64,000 nt of DNA, taken from contig CAZYVI010000008.1 in the NCBI GenBank assembly GCA_964651245.1, forward strand, positions 122,245 through 186,244. The letters are read 5' to 3'. The position numbers and the translations under genes were made by a program. The notes under the pieces are model-generated. The model ran no database searches and was not told where the DNA came from. It saw only the letters and a program-made list of their open reading frames with translations. How positions within the stretch are numbered: position 1 is the stretch's first letter; the number at the start of each line of letters is the position of its first letter. Shown piece after piece: positions 8,847-17,158 of this stretch. This stretch comes from Avedoeria sp964651245 (GTDB taxonomy: Bacteria; Chloroflexota; Anaerolineae; Epilineales; Epilineaceae).

Positions 8847-8852
8847 ATGGTA
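8847..8852 (-). promoter_or_regulatory. Candidate -10 box, leaderless start
   Basis: On the minus strand TACCAT lies 6 nt before the ATG at 8840. There is no Shine-Dalgarno sequence in between. Confidence 0.4.
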
Positions 8853-8904
8853 GCACAGCGGTCGGGCGGCGCTCGGCCGCCCTCGCGCCCCCGTCGGCCG
8901 GTGC

Positions 8905-8910
8905 TATACT
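8905..8910 (+). promoter_or_regulatory. Candidate -10 box for the riboflavin operon
   Basis: TATACT lies 12 nt before the first paired base of the FMN riboswitch, which is the spacing expected for transcription starting just ahead of P1. No good -35 hexamer is visible. Confidence 0.5.
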
Positions 8911-8922
8911 GGACCGACAACT

Positions 8923-9106
8923 CAGCCTTCAGGGCAGGGTGAGGCCGCGGTTCCGCCCGGGCACGACGACGATTCGACGTCGGCGCGGCGGCAGCGCGGC
9001 CAATTCCCGACCGGCGGTAGGGGCCTTCGGGCCCGAGCCCGCGAGCCGCAAGGCAGATCTGGTTCGATGCCAGAGCCGACGGTACAGTCCGGATGGAAGA
9101 AGGCTG
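8923..9106 (+). promoter_or_regulatory. FMN riboswitch (RFN element)
   Basis: All conserved RFN blocks are present in order: P1 CAGCCTT (8923-8929) pairing with AAGGCTG (9100-9106), AGGGCAGGGTG, ATTCCCGACCGGCGGTAG, AGCCCGCGAGCCG, CAGATCTGGTT, GCCAGAGCCGACGGTACAGT and CCGGATGGAAGAAGG. The usually short P2 loop is replaced by an insert of about 60 nt (roughly 8942-9002), closed by GGCCGCG (8943-8949) with CGCGGCC (8995-9001). FMN binding should repress the downstream rib genes. A terminator follows at 9242, so control is likely at transcription elongation. Confidence 0.96.
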
Positions 9107-9241
9107 ACGGGTCCGCGCCATCGCGCGCCGGGCCGGCGTGGTTGTTCGCGTCGTGGGGAGGCCCGCTGGGTCGCCCCCTCGTTGCGGGCAGCGTGCCCGC
9201 CCGGGCGCCGACGTCGGCGTTGCCCGTCGCGCCGACCGACC

Positions 9242-9276
9242 AACGCCCTGCAGGCATGACCTGGAGGGCGTTTCCT
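9242..9276 (+). terminator. Regulatory terminator of the FMN riboswitch
   Basis: AACGCCCT (9242-9249) pairs with AGGGCGTT (9265-9272), and inside it CAGG (9251-9254) pairs with CCTG (9260-9263) around a 5-nt loop. A T-rich run (TTTCCTTTC) follows. An alternative helix, GGCGTTG (9216-9222) with CAACGCC (9241-9247), uses the terminator's left arm and would be the antiterminator when FMN is low. The right arm also holds GGAGG (9263-9267), the only Shine-Dalgarno-like sequence ahead of the ribD GTG. Confidence 0.85.
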
Positions 9277-9279
9277 TTC

Positions 9280-10719
9280 GTGCCGCACCACCCGCCATCG
9301 GACGTCGAGTTCCCGCCGCGCGCCGGCCGCTCCGTCGAGCCCATCGACCCCGTCGACGCCGCGATGATGCGCCGCGCCCTGGCGCTGGCCGAGCGCGGCG
9401 TCGGCCGGACGAGCCCCAACCCGCCGGTCGGCTGCGTCGTCGTCCGCGACGGCGCCGTGGTGGGCGAGGGGCGCACCGCGCCGGCCGGCGGGCCGCACGC
9501 CGAGGTGGTGGCGCTCGCCGCCGCCGGTCCTGCCGCCGCCGGCGCCACGGCCTACGTGACGCTCGAGCCCTGCGCCCACCACGGCCGCACGCCGCCGTGC
9601 GCCGACGCCCTCGTCGCCGCCGGCGTGGCGCGTGTCGTCTACGCACTGCGCGACCCCAACCCGCGCGTCGACGGTGCCGGCGCGGCGCGGCTGGCGGCGG
9701 CCGGCGTCGCCGTCGAGGCGGACGTCGGGGCCGACGCGGCGGCCGCGCTCTACGCGCCGTTCGCCCGCTGGATCGCCACCGGCCGGCCGTTCGTGACCGC
9801 CAAGTGGGCGATGTCGCTCGATGGTCGCATCGCCACCCGCTCCGGCGACAGCCGCTGGATCAGCGGCCCCGCTGCCCGCGCCCTGGCCCACCGCCTGCGC
9901 GACCGCGTCGACGCCGTGCTTGTGGGCGCCGGCACCATCCGCGCCGACGACCCGGAGCTGACGGTGCGGCTGGCGGCCGACGCCGCGCCGCCCGACGGCC
10001 GCCAGCCGCTGCGCGTCGTGCTCGCCGGACGGCGCGGTGTGCCGCCGGCGGCGCGGCTGTTCGACACCACCGTCGCGCCGACGCTCGTCGTCGCCGCCGG
10101 CCTGCCGGCCGGCCAGGCCGCCGCGCTGGCGGCCCGCGGCGTCGAGGTCGTCGTCGTCGCCGGCCGCGCCGGGCGGGTCGACGTCGACGCGGTGCTCGAC
10201 GCCCTCGGCCGCCGCGGGCTGCTCCACGTCCTCGTCGAGGGCGGCGCCGCGGTCCACGGCAGCTTCGCGGCGGCGCGGGCGATTGACGCGGTGTGGGCCG
10301 TGGTCGCGCCGCTCGTCATCGGTGGCGCCGCGGCGCCGGGCCCGGTCGGCGGCCGCGGCGCCGCGCGGCTGGCCGACGCGATGCGGCTGGCCGACGTCAC
10401 GTGGCACGCGGTCGGCGACGACATCGTCATCGAGGGCCGCCCCATCTGGCCGGCCGACAGCGCCCGCCGCACCCCCGCCGACCCGGAGCGCACCGCCCGC
10501 ACCGCTGCCGACCACCCCGGCACCGGCCGCACGGGCACCGTCCGCACGGGCACCGACCACACGGGCACCGGCCGCTCCAATACCGACCACACGGGCACCG
10601 GCCACACGGGCACCGGCCGCTCCAATACCGACCACACGGGCACCGGCCACACGGGCACCGGCCGCACCGATACCGTCCGCGTAGGGGCACGGCATGCCGT
10701 GCCCGCCCCCCCGGCCTGA
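9280..10719 (+). CDS. ribD: Bifunctional riboflavin biosynthesis deaminase/reductase
   Basis: About 479 residues from the GTG at 9280, just after the terminator; an ATG at 9364 is the alternative and matches the usual RibD start (MMRRALALAERGVGRTSPNPPVG). The deaminase domain has the zinc site HAEV and PCAHHGRTPPCADAL. The reductase domain has AKWAMSLDGRIATRSGDSRWISG, VLVGAGTIRADDPELTVR and LVEGGAAVHGSF. It converts diaminohydroxyphosphoribosylaminopyrimidine in two steps to the ribityl intermediate. The domain ends near 10450. The last 85 or so residues are a Thr/Gly/His repeat tail and a palindromic-repeat peptide, not part of the enzyme. First gene of ribD-ribE-ribB-ribH. Confidence 0.93.
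   Translation: MPHHPPSDVEFPPRAGRSVEPIDPVDAAMMRRALALAERGVGRTSPNPPVGCVVVRDGAVVGEGRTAPAGGPHAEVVALAAAGPAAAGATAYVTLEPCAHHGRTPPCADALVAAGVARVVYALRDPNPRVDGAGAARLAAAGVAVEADVGADAAAALYAPFARWIATGRPFVTAKWAMSLDGRIATRSGDSRWISGPAARALAHRLRDRVDAVLVGAGTIRADDPELTVRLAADAAPPDGRQPLRVVLAGRRGVPPAARLFDTTVAPTLVVAAGLPAGQAAALAARGVEVVVVAGRAGRVDVDAVLDALGRRGLLHVLVEGGAAVHGSFAAARAIDAVWAVVAPLVIGGAAAPGPVGGRGAARLADAMRLADVTWHAVGDDIVIEGRPIWPADSARRTPADPERTARTAADHPGTGRTGTVRTGTDHTGTGRSNTDHTGTGHTGTGRSNTDHTGTGHTGTGRTDTVRVGARHAVPAPPA
10519..10680 (+). repeat. 15/45-nt minisatellite at the 3' end of ribD
   Basis: About ten copies of a 15-nt unit close to cacacgggcaccggc run through this stretch. They are organised into a 45-nt higher-order unit marked by ctccaataccgac at 10575 and 10620. 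In the ribD frame they encode TGTGHTGTGRSNTDH-type repeats. The plus strand reads only in this frame without stops, and the repeats add no known domain. Confidence 0.85.
10685..10704. repeat. REP-like 20-bp perfect palindrome
   Basis: GGGCACGGCA is followed directly by its reverse complement TGCCGTGCCC, inside a GTAGGGGCACGG context. From general experience, palindromes of this GTAGGGGC-type occur as dispersed elements in Chloroflexota and some other phyla. Translated here it gives the VGARHAVP peptide at the RibD C-terminus, so the gene end appears to have run into the element. Confidence 0.7.
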
Positions 10720-10722
10720 GCG

Positions 10723-11388
10723 ATGTTCACCGGCATCGTCGAGACCCTCGGCCGCGTCGCCGCCGTGCGCGAGCGCGAGGCGGTGCGCGTCCTCGACATC
10801 GCCGCGCCGGCGATCGCCGCCGGCATCGCGGTGGGGGACAGCGTCGCCGTGAACGGCGCCTGCCTGACGGCCGTCGCGGTCCATGCCGACGGGTTCACCG
10901 TCGAGCTCGTGCCCGAGACGCTGCGCCGGACGACGCTCGGCGCGCTGGCGGTTGGCGGCGCCGTCAACCTCGAGCGGTCGGTGACGCCGAGCACGCGGCT
11001 GGGCGGCCATATCGTCCAGGGGCACGTCGAGGCCACCGGCACCGTCGTCGCCGTCGCGGACGAGGGCGGCGGGGCGCGGCGGGTGCGCATCGCGGCGCCC
11101 GCGGGCGTGCTGCGCTACGCCGTGCCCAAGGGCTTCGTCGCCGTCGACGGCGCCAGCCTGACGGTGGTCGACGTGGACGACGCCGCGTTCGACGTCGCCT
11201 TCATCCCGCACACGCTCCAGGTGACCGTCGCCGGCGGCTACCGCGCCGGCACGGCCGTCAACCTCGAGAGCGACATCCTGGGCCGCTACGTCGAGCGCTT
11301 GCTGGGCGCCGGGCGCGGTTCGGTCGAGTCCGTTGACGCAGGAATGCCGACCCACCCCGGGTCGCACGACCGGGAGGAGCCCCGATGA
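10723..11388 (+). CDS. ribE: Riboflavin synthase, alpha chain
   Basis: 221 residues from the ATG at 10723, 3 nt after ribD. It shows the duplicated lumazine-binding beta-barrels: MFTGIVETLGRV at the start with SVAVNGACLTAV in the first barrel, and GHIVQGHVEATG with FVAVDGASLTVV in the second. It dismutates two 6,7-dimethyl-8-ribityllumazine molecules into riboflavin and a pyrimidine. The C-terminus is about 20 residues longer than usual. The stop overlaps the ribB start (ATGA at 11385-11388), so the two are translationally coupled. Confidence 0.95.
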   Translation: MFTGIVETLGRVAAVREREAVRVLDIAAPAIAAGIAVGDSVAVNGACLTAVAVHADGFTVELVPETLRRTTLGALAVGGAVNLERSVTPSTRLGGHIVQGHVEATGTVVAVADEGGGARRVRIAAPAGVLRYAVPKGFVAVDGASLTVVDVDDAAFDVAFIPHTLQVTVAGGYRAGTAVNLESDILGRYVERLLGAGRGSVESVDAGMPTHPGSHDREEPR

Positions 11389-12092
11389 ACACCCTGTCCA
11401 CCCTAGAGGCCATCGCCGAGGTCCGCGCCGGCCGGCCGCTGGTCGTCGTCGACGACCCGGCGCGCGAGAACGAGGGCGACATCGTCCTCGCCGCGTCGTG
11501 CGCCACGGCGGAGGCGATCAACTTCATGGTCACCCACGCCCGCGGCCTGGTCTGCGTGCCGATGGTGGCCGATCGCCTGGCCGCCCTCGAGCTGCCGCTC
11601 ATGGTCGACCACAACACGACGCCGACCGGCACCGCCTTCACCGTCCCCGTCGACGCCCGCCGCGGCACCACCACCGGCATCTCGGCCCACGAGCGCGCCA
11701 ACACGATCCGCACCCTGATCGATCCCGCCACCCGCCCCGCCGACCTGCTGCGGCCGGGCCACATCTTCCCGCTGCGCGCCGCCGACGGCGGCGTCCTGGC
11801 GCGGCCCGGCCACACCGAGGCGGCCGTCGACCTGGCGCGCCTGGCCGGGCACCCGCCGGCCGGCGTCGTCTGCGAGATCCTCGACGACGACGGCCACATG
11901 GCGCGCGGCGCGGTGCTGACCGACTTCGCCCACCGCCACGGGCTCGGGCTGTTCGCGATCGCCGACCTGATCCGGTGGCGGGCCGCGCACGACCCCGACG
12001 GGACGCTCGTGGTGCCGCTCGCCGTCCGCGCCGAACGGGCGCCGATCGCGCCGGCGCCGTACGCGCCGCTGGCGGCCGCGTGGACGGCGTGA
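11385..12092 (+). CDS. ribB: 3,4-Dihydroxy-2-butanone 4-phosphate synthase
   Basis: 235 residues. Diagnostic motifs are VVVDDPARENEGDIVLAA, FMVTHARGLVC, HNTTPTGTAFTVPVDA and RPGHIFPLRAADGGVLAR with GHTEAAVDL. It makes the four-carbon unit for lumazine from ribulose 5-phosphate. The length is that of the RibB domain alone plus about 25 residues; the GTP cyclohydrolase II (RibA) domain usually fused in many bacteria is absent, and no ribA lies in the window. The first step of the pathway must therefore be encoded elsewhere. The stop overlaps the ribH start. Confidence 0.94.
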   Translation: MNTLSTLEAIAEVRAGRPLVVVDDPARENEGDIVLAASCATAEAINFMVTHARGLVCVPMVADRLAALELPLMVDHNTTPTGTAFTVPVDARRGTTTGISAHERANTIRTLIDPATRPADLLRPGHIFPLRAADGGVLARPGHTEAAVDLARLAGHPPAGVVCEILDDDGHMARGAVLTDFAHRHGLGLFAIADLIRWRAAHDPDGTLVVPLAVRAERAPIAPAPYAPLAAAWTA

Positions 12093-12550
12093 TCGAGCGG
12101 TCGCCCGCCGGCGCCGGGGTGGGCGTGGCGCTGGTGGCGGCGCGGTTCAACGAGTTCATCACGCGCGAGCTGGAGCGCGGAGCGCGCGATGCGCTGCTGC
12201 GCGCCGGCGTGGCGGCGTCCGACGTGACGACGGTTTGGGTTCCGGGGGCGTGGGAGCTGCCGCTGGCGGCGCGCTGGCTGGCCGATGGCGGGCGCTGCGA
12301 CGCCGTGGTGTGCATCGGGGCGGTGATCCGCGGCGAGACCGACCACTACACCCACATCGCCGCCGCCGCGACGCTCGGCGCGGCCGAGGTCGCCCGCGCG
12401 ACCGGCGTGCCGGTGGCCAACGCGATCCTGACGGTGGACACCGCCGAGCAGGCGCTGGCGCGCTGCGGCATCAAGCACGGCAACAAGGGCGCCGAGGCGG
12501 CGTTGGCGGCGCTCGAGATGGTGGCGCTGCGGGCCGCGCTCGGAGCGTAG
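12089..12550 (+). CDS. ribH: 6,7-Dimethyl-8-ribityllumazine synthase
   Basis: 153 residues if started at the GTG at 12089, which overlaps the ribB TGA as GTGA; an in-frame GTG at 12080 is also possible. Family motifs are ALVAARFNEFITREL, VWVPGAWELPLAARWL, CIGAVIRGETDHYTHI with the catalytic His in the DHYTH stretch, and ANAILTVDTAEQALAR. It condenses the RibB product with the ribitylaminopyrimidine, and such enzymes form icosahedral or pentameric shells. Last gene of the riboflavin operon. The length matches the family. Confidence 0.95.
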   Translation: MIERSPAGAGVGVALVAARFNEFITRELERGARDALLRAGVAASDVTTVWVPGAWELPLAARWLADGGRCDAVVCIGAVIRGETDHYTHIAAAATLGAAEVARATGVPVANAILTVDTAEQALARCGIKHGNKGAEAALAALEMVALRAALGA

Positions 12551-12577
12551 GCGCGGCCGCGTCGAGAGGACATGCGC

Positions 12578-13786
12578 ATGGCGATGGGTGACGACGGGGC
12601 CGCGGCGGGCCGGGGCGAGGCGGAGCGGGCCGACGGCGGCGCGCCGGACCTGGGCCGCGACGAGATCCTGCGCTACAGCCGCCACCTCATCATGCCCGAG
12701 GTCGGGCTGACGGGGCAGCAGGCGCTGAAGGCGGCCCGGGTGCTGCTCGTCGGCGCCGGCGGCCTGGGCTCGCCGCTGGCGCTCTACCTGGCCGCGGCGG
12801 GCGTCGGGACGATCGGCATCGTCGAGGGCGACGTCGTCGACGTGACGAACCTGCAACGCCAGGTGCTTCACGGCACCGACGACATCGGCCGCTCGAAGCT
12901 GGCGAGCGCGATCGCGACGGTGCGCAACCTCAACCCGCACGTCGAGGTGGTGGGCCACGACACGCTGCTCTCCAGCGCCAATGCGCTCGACATCGTCCGC
13001 GGCTATGACGTCGTCGTCGACGGCACCGACAACTTCCCGACACGCTATCTGGTCAACGACGCCTGCGTGCTGCTGGGCAAGCCGAACGTCTACGGTTCGA
13101 TCTACCGCTTCGACGGCCAGGCGACGGTGTTCTCGCACGCCGGCGGCCCGTGCTACCGCTGCCTCTTCCCGGAGCCGCCGCCGCCCGGCGCCGTGCCGAG
13201 CTGCGCCGAGGGCGGCGTGCTGGGCGTCCTGCCCGGCGTGGTCGGCCTCATCCAGGCCACCGAGGCGATCAAGCTGATCCTGGGCCGCGGCGAGCCGCTC
13301 GTGGGCCGGCTGCTGCTCTACGACGCGCTGGCGATGCGCTTCCGCGAGATCCAGATCCGCCGCGACCCGCGCTGCCCGGTCTGCGGCGACGCGCCGACGA
13401 TCCGGTCGCTGATCGACTACTACGCCTTCTGCGGCGTGCCCGGCCACGGTGTGAACCACGCGGCGTTCGACGCCGAGATCGCGCCCGCCGAGCTCGACGC
13501 CCTGCGGCGCTCGGGCGCGCGGCTGGTGCTGCTGGACGTGCGAGAGCCGCACGAGCACGAAATCAACCGCATCGCCGACGCCCGGCTGATCCCGCTGCGC
13601 GACCTGCCGGCCCGCGTCCACGAGCTCGACACGGCCGACGAGATCGTCGTCCATTGCCTGATGGGCGCCCGCAGCGCCGAGGCCTGCCAGTTCCTGCGCG
13701 CGGCCGGCTTCGGCAAGGTCCGCAACCTCCGCGGCGGGATCCGCGCCTGGATCGACGAGGTTGACCCGTCGCAGGTGCAGTACTAG
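12578..13786 (+). CDS. moeZ: Adenylyltransferase/sulfurtransferase (MoeB domain plus rhodanese)
   Basis: 402 residues from the ATG at 12578. GAGAGGA at 12564-12570 gives 7-nt spacing to this ATG and only 1 nt to the ATG at 12572. The E1-like domain (residues about 30-260) has VLLVGAGGLGSPLALYLAAAG, DVTNLQRQVLH, a VVVDGTDNF motif and zinc ligands CYRC and CPVC. The rhodanese domain (about 300-400) has an active-site cysteine in HCLMGARSAEA. Such proteins adenylate and sulfurate the C-terminal GG of MoaD/ThiS-like carriers for molybdopterin, thiamine or cysteine synthesis. A MoaD-like protein at 18029 and ModA next door fit molybdenum-cofactor supply. Confidence 0.9.
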   Translation: MAMGDDGAAAGRGEAERADGGAPDLGRDEILRYSRHLIMPEVGLTGQQALKAARVLLVGAGGLGSPLALYLAAAGVGTIGIVEGDVVDVTNLQRQVLHGTDDIGRSKLASAIATVRNLNPHVEVVGHDTLLSSANALDIVRGYDVVVDGTDNFPTRYLVNDACVLLGKPNVYGSIYRFDGQATVFSHAGGPCYRCLFPEPPPPGAVPSCAEGGVLGVLPGVVGLIQATEAIKLILGRGEPLVGRLLLYDALAMRFREIQIRRDPRCPVCGDAPTIRSLIDYYAFCGVPGHGVNHAAFDAEIAPAELDALRRSGARLVLLDVREPHEHEINRIADARLIPLRDLPARVHELDTADEIVVHCLMGARSAEACQFLRAAGFGKVRNLRGGIRAWIDEVDPSQVQY

Positions 13787-13826
13787 GCGGGACATGGCCG
13801 CGTTCGGACTTCCGCAGGAGACGCAC

Positions 13827-14702
13827 ATGCCCGGTCGATCCGTCGCCGCCGTGTTCGTCGCGCTGATCCTCCTCGCGTCCGCCTGCACGCCGCGCCCGTC
13901 GACGACGATGCCGGCATCGCCCGCCGCCGACGCCGCGGGCGCGATCGAGCTCACGACCCGCGTCGAGACGATCCGCGTCTTCGCCGCCGCGTCGCTCGAC
14001 CAGGCCTTCGGTGAGATCGCCACCGCGTTCGAAGCGGCGCACCCGGACGTGAAGGTCGAGTTCGACTTCGCCGGCTCGCCGACGCTGGCGACCCAGATCA
14101 TCGAGGGGGCCGAGGCCGATGTCTTCGCCTCGGCGAACCAGCGGCAGATGGACGTCGTGATCGCCGCGGGCGCCGTCGTCCGCGGGACGCACCGGCCGTT
14201 CGCGCGCAACAAGCTCGTCGTGATCACGCCGGCCGACAACCCCGGCGACATCGCCACGCTCGCCGACCTCGCCAAGCCGGGCGTCACGCTCGCCCTCGCC
14301 CAGCGCGGCGTGCCGGTGGGCGACTACGCCCTGCAGTTCCTCGACCGGGCCTCGGCCGCGCCCGGCTTCACCGCCGCCTACAGCCCGACGGTCTTGGCCA
14401 ACGTCGTGACGTTCGAGGACGAGGTCCGCGGCGTCCTGACCAAGGTCGTGCTCGGCGAGGTCGACGGCGGGATCGTCTACGCCTCCGACATCGCCCGCGA
14501 CACCGCCGTCCCGCTCGGCCGCCTCGAGATCCCCGACGACCTCAACGTCATCGCCACCTACCCCATCGCCCCGCTCGCCCGCTCGACGCACCCCGAGGCG
14601 GCCCAGGCGTTCGTCGACTTCGTGCGCGGGGCGGAGGGGCAGGGGGTGTTGGTGGGGTTTGGGTTCCTGGGGGTGGAGGGGTCGGAGGGCGCGGTGCCGT
14701 AG
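13827..14702 (+). CDS. modA: Molybdate ABC transporter substrate-binding lipoprotein
   Basis: 291 residues from the ATG at 13827, with AGGAG 6-7 nt upstream. A lipoprotein signal ends in LILLASAC (lipobox Cys about residue 19). A linker leads to the ModA fold: IRVFAAASLDQAFGEIATAF, VEFDFAGSPTLATQIIEGA and DVFASANQRQMD, then GDYALQFLDRA and GEVDGGIVYASDI. It should bind molybdate or tungstate outside the membrane. No modB or modC permease or ATPase genes follow, so the partner genes are elsewhere. It lies 40 nt downstream of moeZ, which makes a molybdenum-related unit likely. Confidence 0.92.
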   Translation: MPGRSVAAVFVALILLASACTPRPSTTMPASPAADAAGAIELTTRVETIRVFAAASLDQAFGEIATAFEAAHPDVKVEFDFAGSPTLATQIIEGAEADVFASANQRQMDVVIAAGAVVRGTHRPFARNKLVVITPADNPGDIATLADLAKPGVTLALAQRGVPVGDYALQFLDRASAAPGFTAAYSPTVLANVVTFEDEVRGVLTKVVLGEVDGGIVYASDIARDTAVPLGRLEIPDDLNVIATYPIAPLARSTHPEAAQAFVDFVRGAEGQGVLVGFGFLGVEGSEGAVP

Positions 14703-14992
14703 GCAGGCGGCGACGCGATCGGCGGCGTTCGTCGGCTGGTGCGAAGCGCGGTTCGATCCGTTCTCCCGGGCAACCTGTTGTTCGGGGTCGTCGGGCCGTT
14801 CGTCGACTTCGATCGGCGCCTGATCGCGGTCTGCAGAGCGCGACGGGGTGGCGGTGCGGCTAGGCGAGACGTCGTCGTAGCCCAGACCACGTCCGCTACT
14901 CCCGACGGAGGTGCTTCGTATGATCCCTCGTGTCGCGTCCTGTGGGCGGCGCCGGCCGACCCGACGCACACGACGCAAGGAGAACAACGTCG

Positions 14993-17089
14993 ATGGGAAG
15001 CTCGCAGACCACGTGGCTCGTCCTCTTGCCGATCCTGGCCGCGGTCGGCTGGTGGCTCTTCCCGCGGGTCAGCGGGATCCGGTTCATCCCGAACAACCGC
15101 GTCGCGATCGTCGAGAAGCGATTCAGTGGTCGGGGCTCGCTGAAGAGTGGCTTCATCGCCTTGAACGGTGAGGCCGGCTACCAGCCACGGGTCCTGCGCG
15201 GCGGGCTCCACTTCCGGATGCCCGTCCAGTTCAAGATCCACTCCGTGTCCCTTGTGACGATCCCGCAGGGCAAGCTCGGCTACGTCTTCGCCCGCGATGG
15301 GGCGATGCTCGAACCTGGGCAGACGCTGGCCTCCAATGCAACGGCGGCGGACTTCCAGGATACCGAGGCGTTCCTTCGGGGCGGCGGCCAGCGCGGCCCG
15401 CAGCGGCGGGTGCTCCGCGAGGGGACGTACGCCTTCAACCTCGCCCAGTTCGCCGTCATCACGGACGAGAAGGTCCACGCGCTGGTCCTGTCCGGCGAGG
15501 AGGCCGAGATCATCAAGCAGATGGCGACCGTGATCGCCGAGCGGGACGGCTTCCGGCCGGTGGTCATCAAGGACGCGGATGACCGGATCGGCGTCGTGAC
15601 GGTCCACGACGGGCCGTCCCTCATGCCAGGAGAGATCATCGCCCCGACCGTGGGCGTCGACCAGAACGATTCGTCGACGTTTCACAACAACTTTAAGGAC
15701 GCGGATCACTTCCTGGCCGCCGGTGGCCGGCGCGGTCGGCAGCACCAGGTGCTGGTGGAGGGGACGTACTACCTGAACCGCCTCTTTGCGACGGTCGAGA
15801 TGATCCCCAAGACCGTCGTCGAGGTCGGCTTCGCCGGCGTCGTCGTCTCCTATACCGGCGCGACGGGCGCCGACCTCTCCGGCACGGACTACCGTCACGG
15901 CGAGCTCGTGGCGGTGGGCCAGCGCGGCGTCTGGAACGAACCGCTCCTGCCGGGCAAGTACGCCTTCAATACGTACGCCGGCGAGGTGAAGGTGGTCCCG
16001 ACGACAAACATCATCCTGAAGTGGAACCGCTCGGAGTCCGGCGCACACCGCTACGACGAGAACCTGGCCGAGGTCTCGCTCATCACGAAGGACGCCTTCG
16101 AGCCGAACCTGCCCCTCTCCGTCGTCGTCCACATCGACTACCGCGAGGCGCCACTCGTCATCCAGCGGTTCGGTGACATCCGCCGCCTGGTGGAGCAGAC
16201 GCTGGACCCGATGGTCAGCGCCTACTTCAAGAACATCGGCCAGACCCGGACGCTCATCCAGCTGATCCAGGACCGGAGCGCGATCCAGCACCAGGCCGGC
16301 GAGGAGATGAAGGCGAAGTTCGGGCACTACAACCTCCAGCTGGAGGAGGTCCTCATCGGTACGCCGGCCAGCTCGGCCGGGGACGACCGGATCGAGGTCA
16401 TCCTCACCCAGCTTCGCAGCCGCCAGATCGCCGAGGAGCAGGTCGAGACGTTCCAGCGGCAAGAGAAGGCGGCCGTCCAGGAGCGGGTCCTCCGCGAGGC
16501 CGAGGCGCGCGCCCGGCAGCAGCAGCAGCTCACGGAGTCCGAGATCTCGATCGCGATCCAGGCCAACGAGGGGAAGGCGGAATACCAACGCGCCCTCCAG
16601 CAGGCGGCCCAGATCCGCGCCCTGGCCGAGGCCGAGGCGGAGAAGGCGGCCCGGGTGGGCATCGCCCAGGCCATGGCGGTGGAGGAGCAGGTCCGGGCCT
16701 ACGGCGGACCTCAATTCCAGGTCACGCAGGCCGTGATGAACCGCTTCGCCGAGGCGATCCAGGCGTCGCAGGTCGACGTCGTGCCCAAGATCGTGATCGG
16801 CAGCGGCGGTGGCGCCGGCAGTGGGAACGGCGCGGGCGGCGGCGCGTTCGGCGGCGGCAGCTTGGTGGAGGCGCTGCTCGCGATGCTCCTGAGCGATAAG
16901 GTCAGCGCGCTGACCGACGACGGGGGCGCCGGCAAGCGAAGTCCCGAGGTCGAGGCGATGCGCCGGCAGATCCGCGAAGGGATGACGCGCAAGGCGGACG
17001 GGGTGGCTTCGGATGCGGCGCCGGTGGCGAAGGCCAAGGGTGCGCCGCCGGCGGTCGCCGGGGACGGGGGCGGCACCGGGGCGCCGTAG
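14993..17089 (+). CDS. SPFH/band 7 (flotillin-like) membrane protein
   Basis: 698 residues from the ATG at 14993, with AAGGAG upstream. One N-terminal membrane span (about residues 6-22, TWLVLLPILAAVGWWLF) precedes IRFIPNNRVAIVEKRFSG, the opening strand of SPFH domains. The SPFH region includes VVVHIDYREAPLVIQRFGD (about residue 380), followed by an Ala/Glu/Gln-rich coiled coil (about 480-590, REAEARARQQQQLTESEI) and a Gly-rich tail. Flotillin-like proteins form membrane-attached cages that organise membrane domains. The protein is longer than classical flotillins (about 450-500) because the N-terminal part contains two extra similar blocks ending in REGTYAFN and VEGTYYLN. It stands alone. 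Confidence 0.88.
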   Translation: MGSSQTTWLVLLPILAAVGWWLFPRVSGIRFIPNNRVAIVEKRFSGRGSLKSGFIALNGEAGYQPRVLRGGLHFRMPVQFKIHSVSLVTIPQGKLGYVFARDGAMLEPGQTLASNATAADFQDTEAFLRGGGQRGPQRRVLREGTYAFNLAQFAVITDEKVHALVLSGEEAEIIKQMATVIAERDGFRPVVIKDADDRIGVVTVHDGPSLMPGEIIAPTVGVDQNDSSTFHNNFKDADHFLAAGGRRGRQHQVLVEGTYYLNRLFATVEMIPKTVVEVGFAGVVVSYTGATGADLSGTDYRHGELVAVGQRGVWNEPLLPGKYAFNTYAGEVKVVPTTNIILKWNRSESGAHRYDENLAEVSLITKDAFEPNLPLSVVVHIDYREAPLVIQRFGDIRRLVEQTLDPMVSAYFKNIGQTRTLIQLIQDRSAIQHQAGEEMKAKFGHYNLQLEEVLIGTPASSAGDDRIEVILTQLRSRQIAEEQVETFQRQEKAAVQERVLREAEARARQQQQLTESEISIAIQANEGKAEYQRALQQAAQIRALAEAEAEKAARVGIAQAMAVEEQVRAYGGPQFQVTQAVMNRFAEAIQASQVDVVPKIVIGSGGGAGSGNGAGGGAFGGGSLVEALLAMLLSDKVSALTDDGGAGKRSPEVEAMRRQIREGMTRKADGVASDAAPVAKAKGAPPAVAGDGGGTGAP

Positions 17090-17158
17090 GGGGGCGAGGT
17101 CACGACCGTCTTCGCGGGCACCGGCGCCCTGCGCGAGCCGGACCTTTCGCCACGCCGA

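Noticed and set aside
5697..8942. Very long open frame (over 1000 codons) through murE and beyond
   Set aside because: It is the +1 shadow of murE; after the first 45 codons it is an Arg/Pro/Ala string with no homology. Only its first part is kept as a doubtful small ORF.
9055..9080. tRNA-like GGTTCGATGCC segment
   Set aside because: It belongs to the FMN riboswitch core; no cloverleaf can be drawn.
10519..10680. CRISPR-like regular repeats
   Set aside because: Units of 15 and 45 nt are contiguous with no unique spacers and no cas genes; it is a coding minisatellite at the end of ribD.
14703..14992. Possible gene or riboswitch between modA and the SPFH gene
   Set aside because: 290 nt with no coding-like frame and no conserved RNA motif; only a weak TATGAT at 14919.
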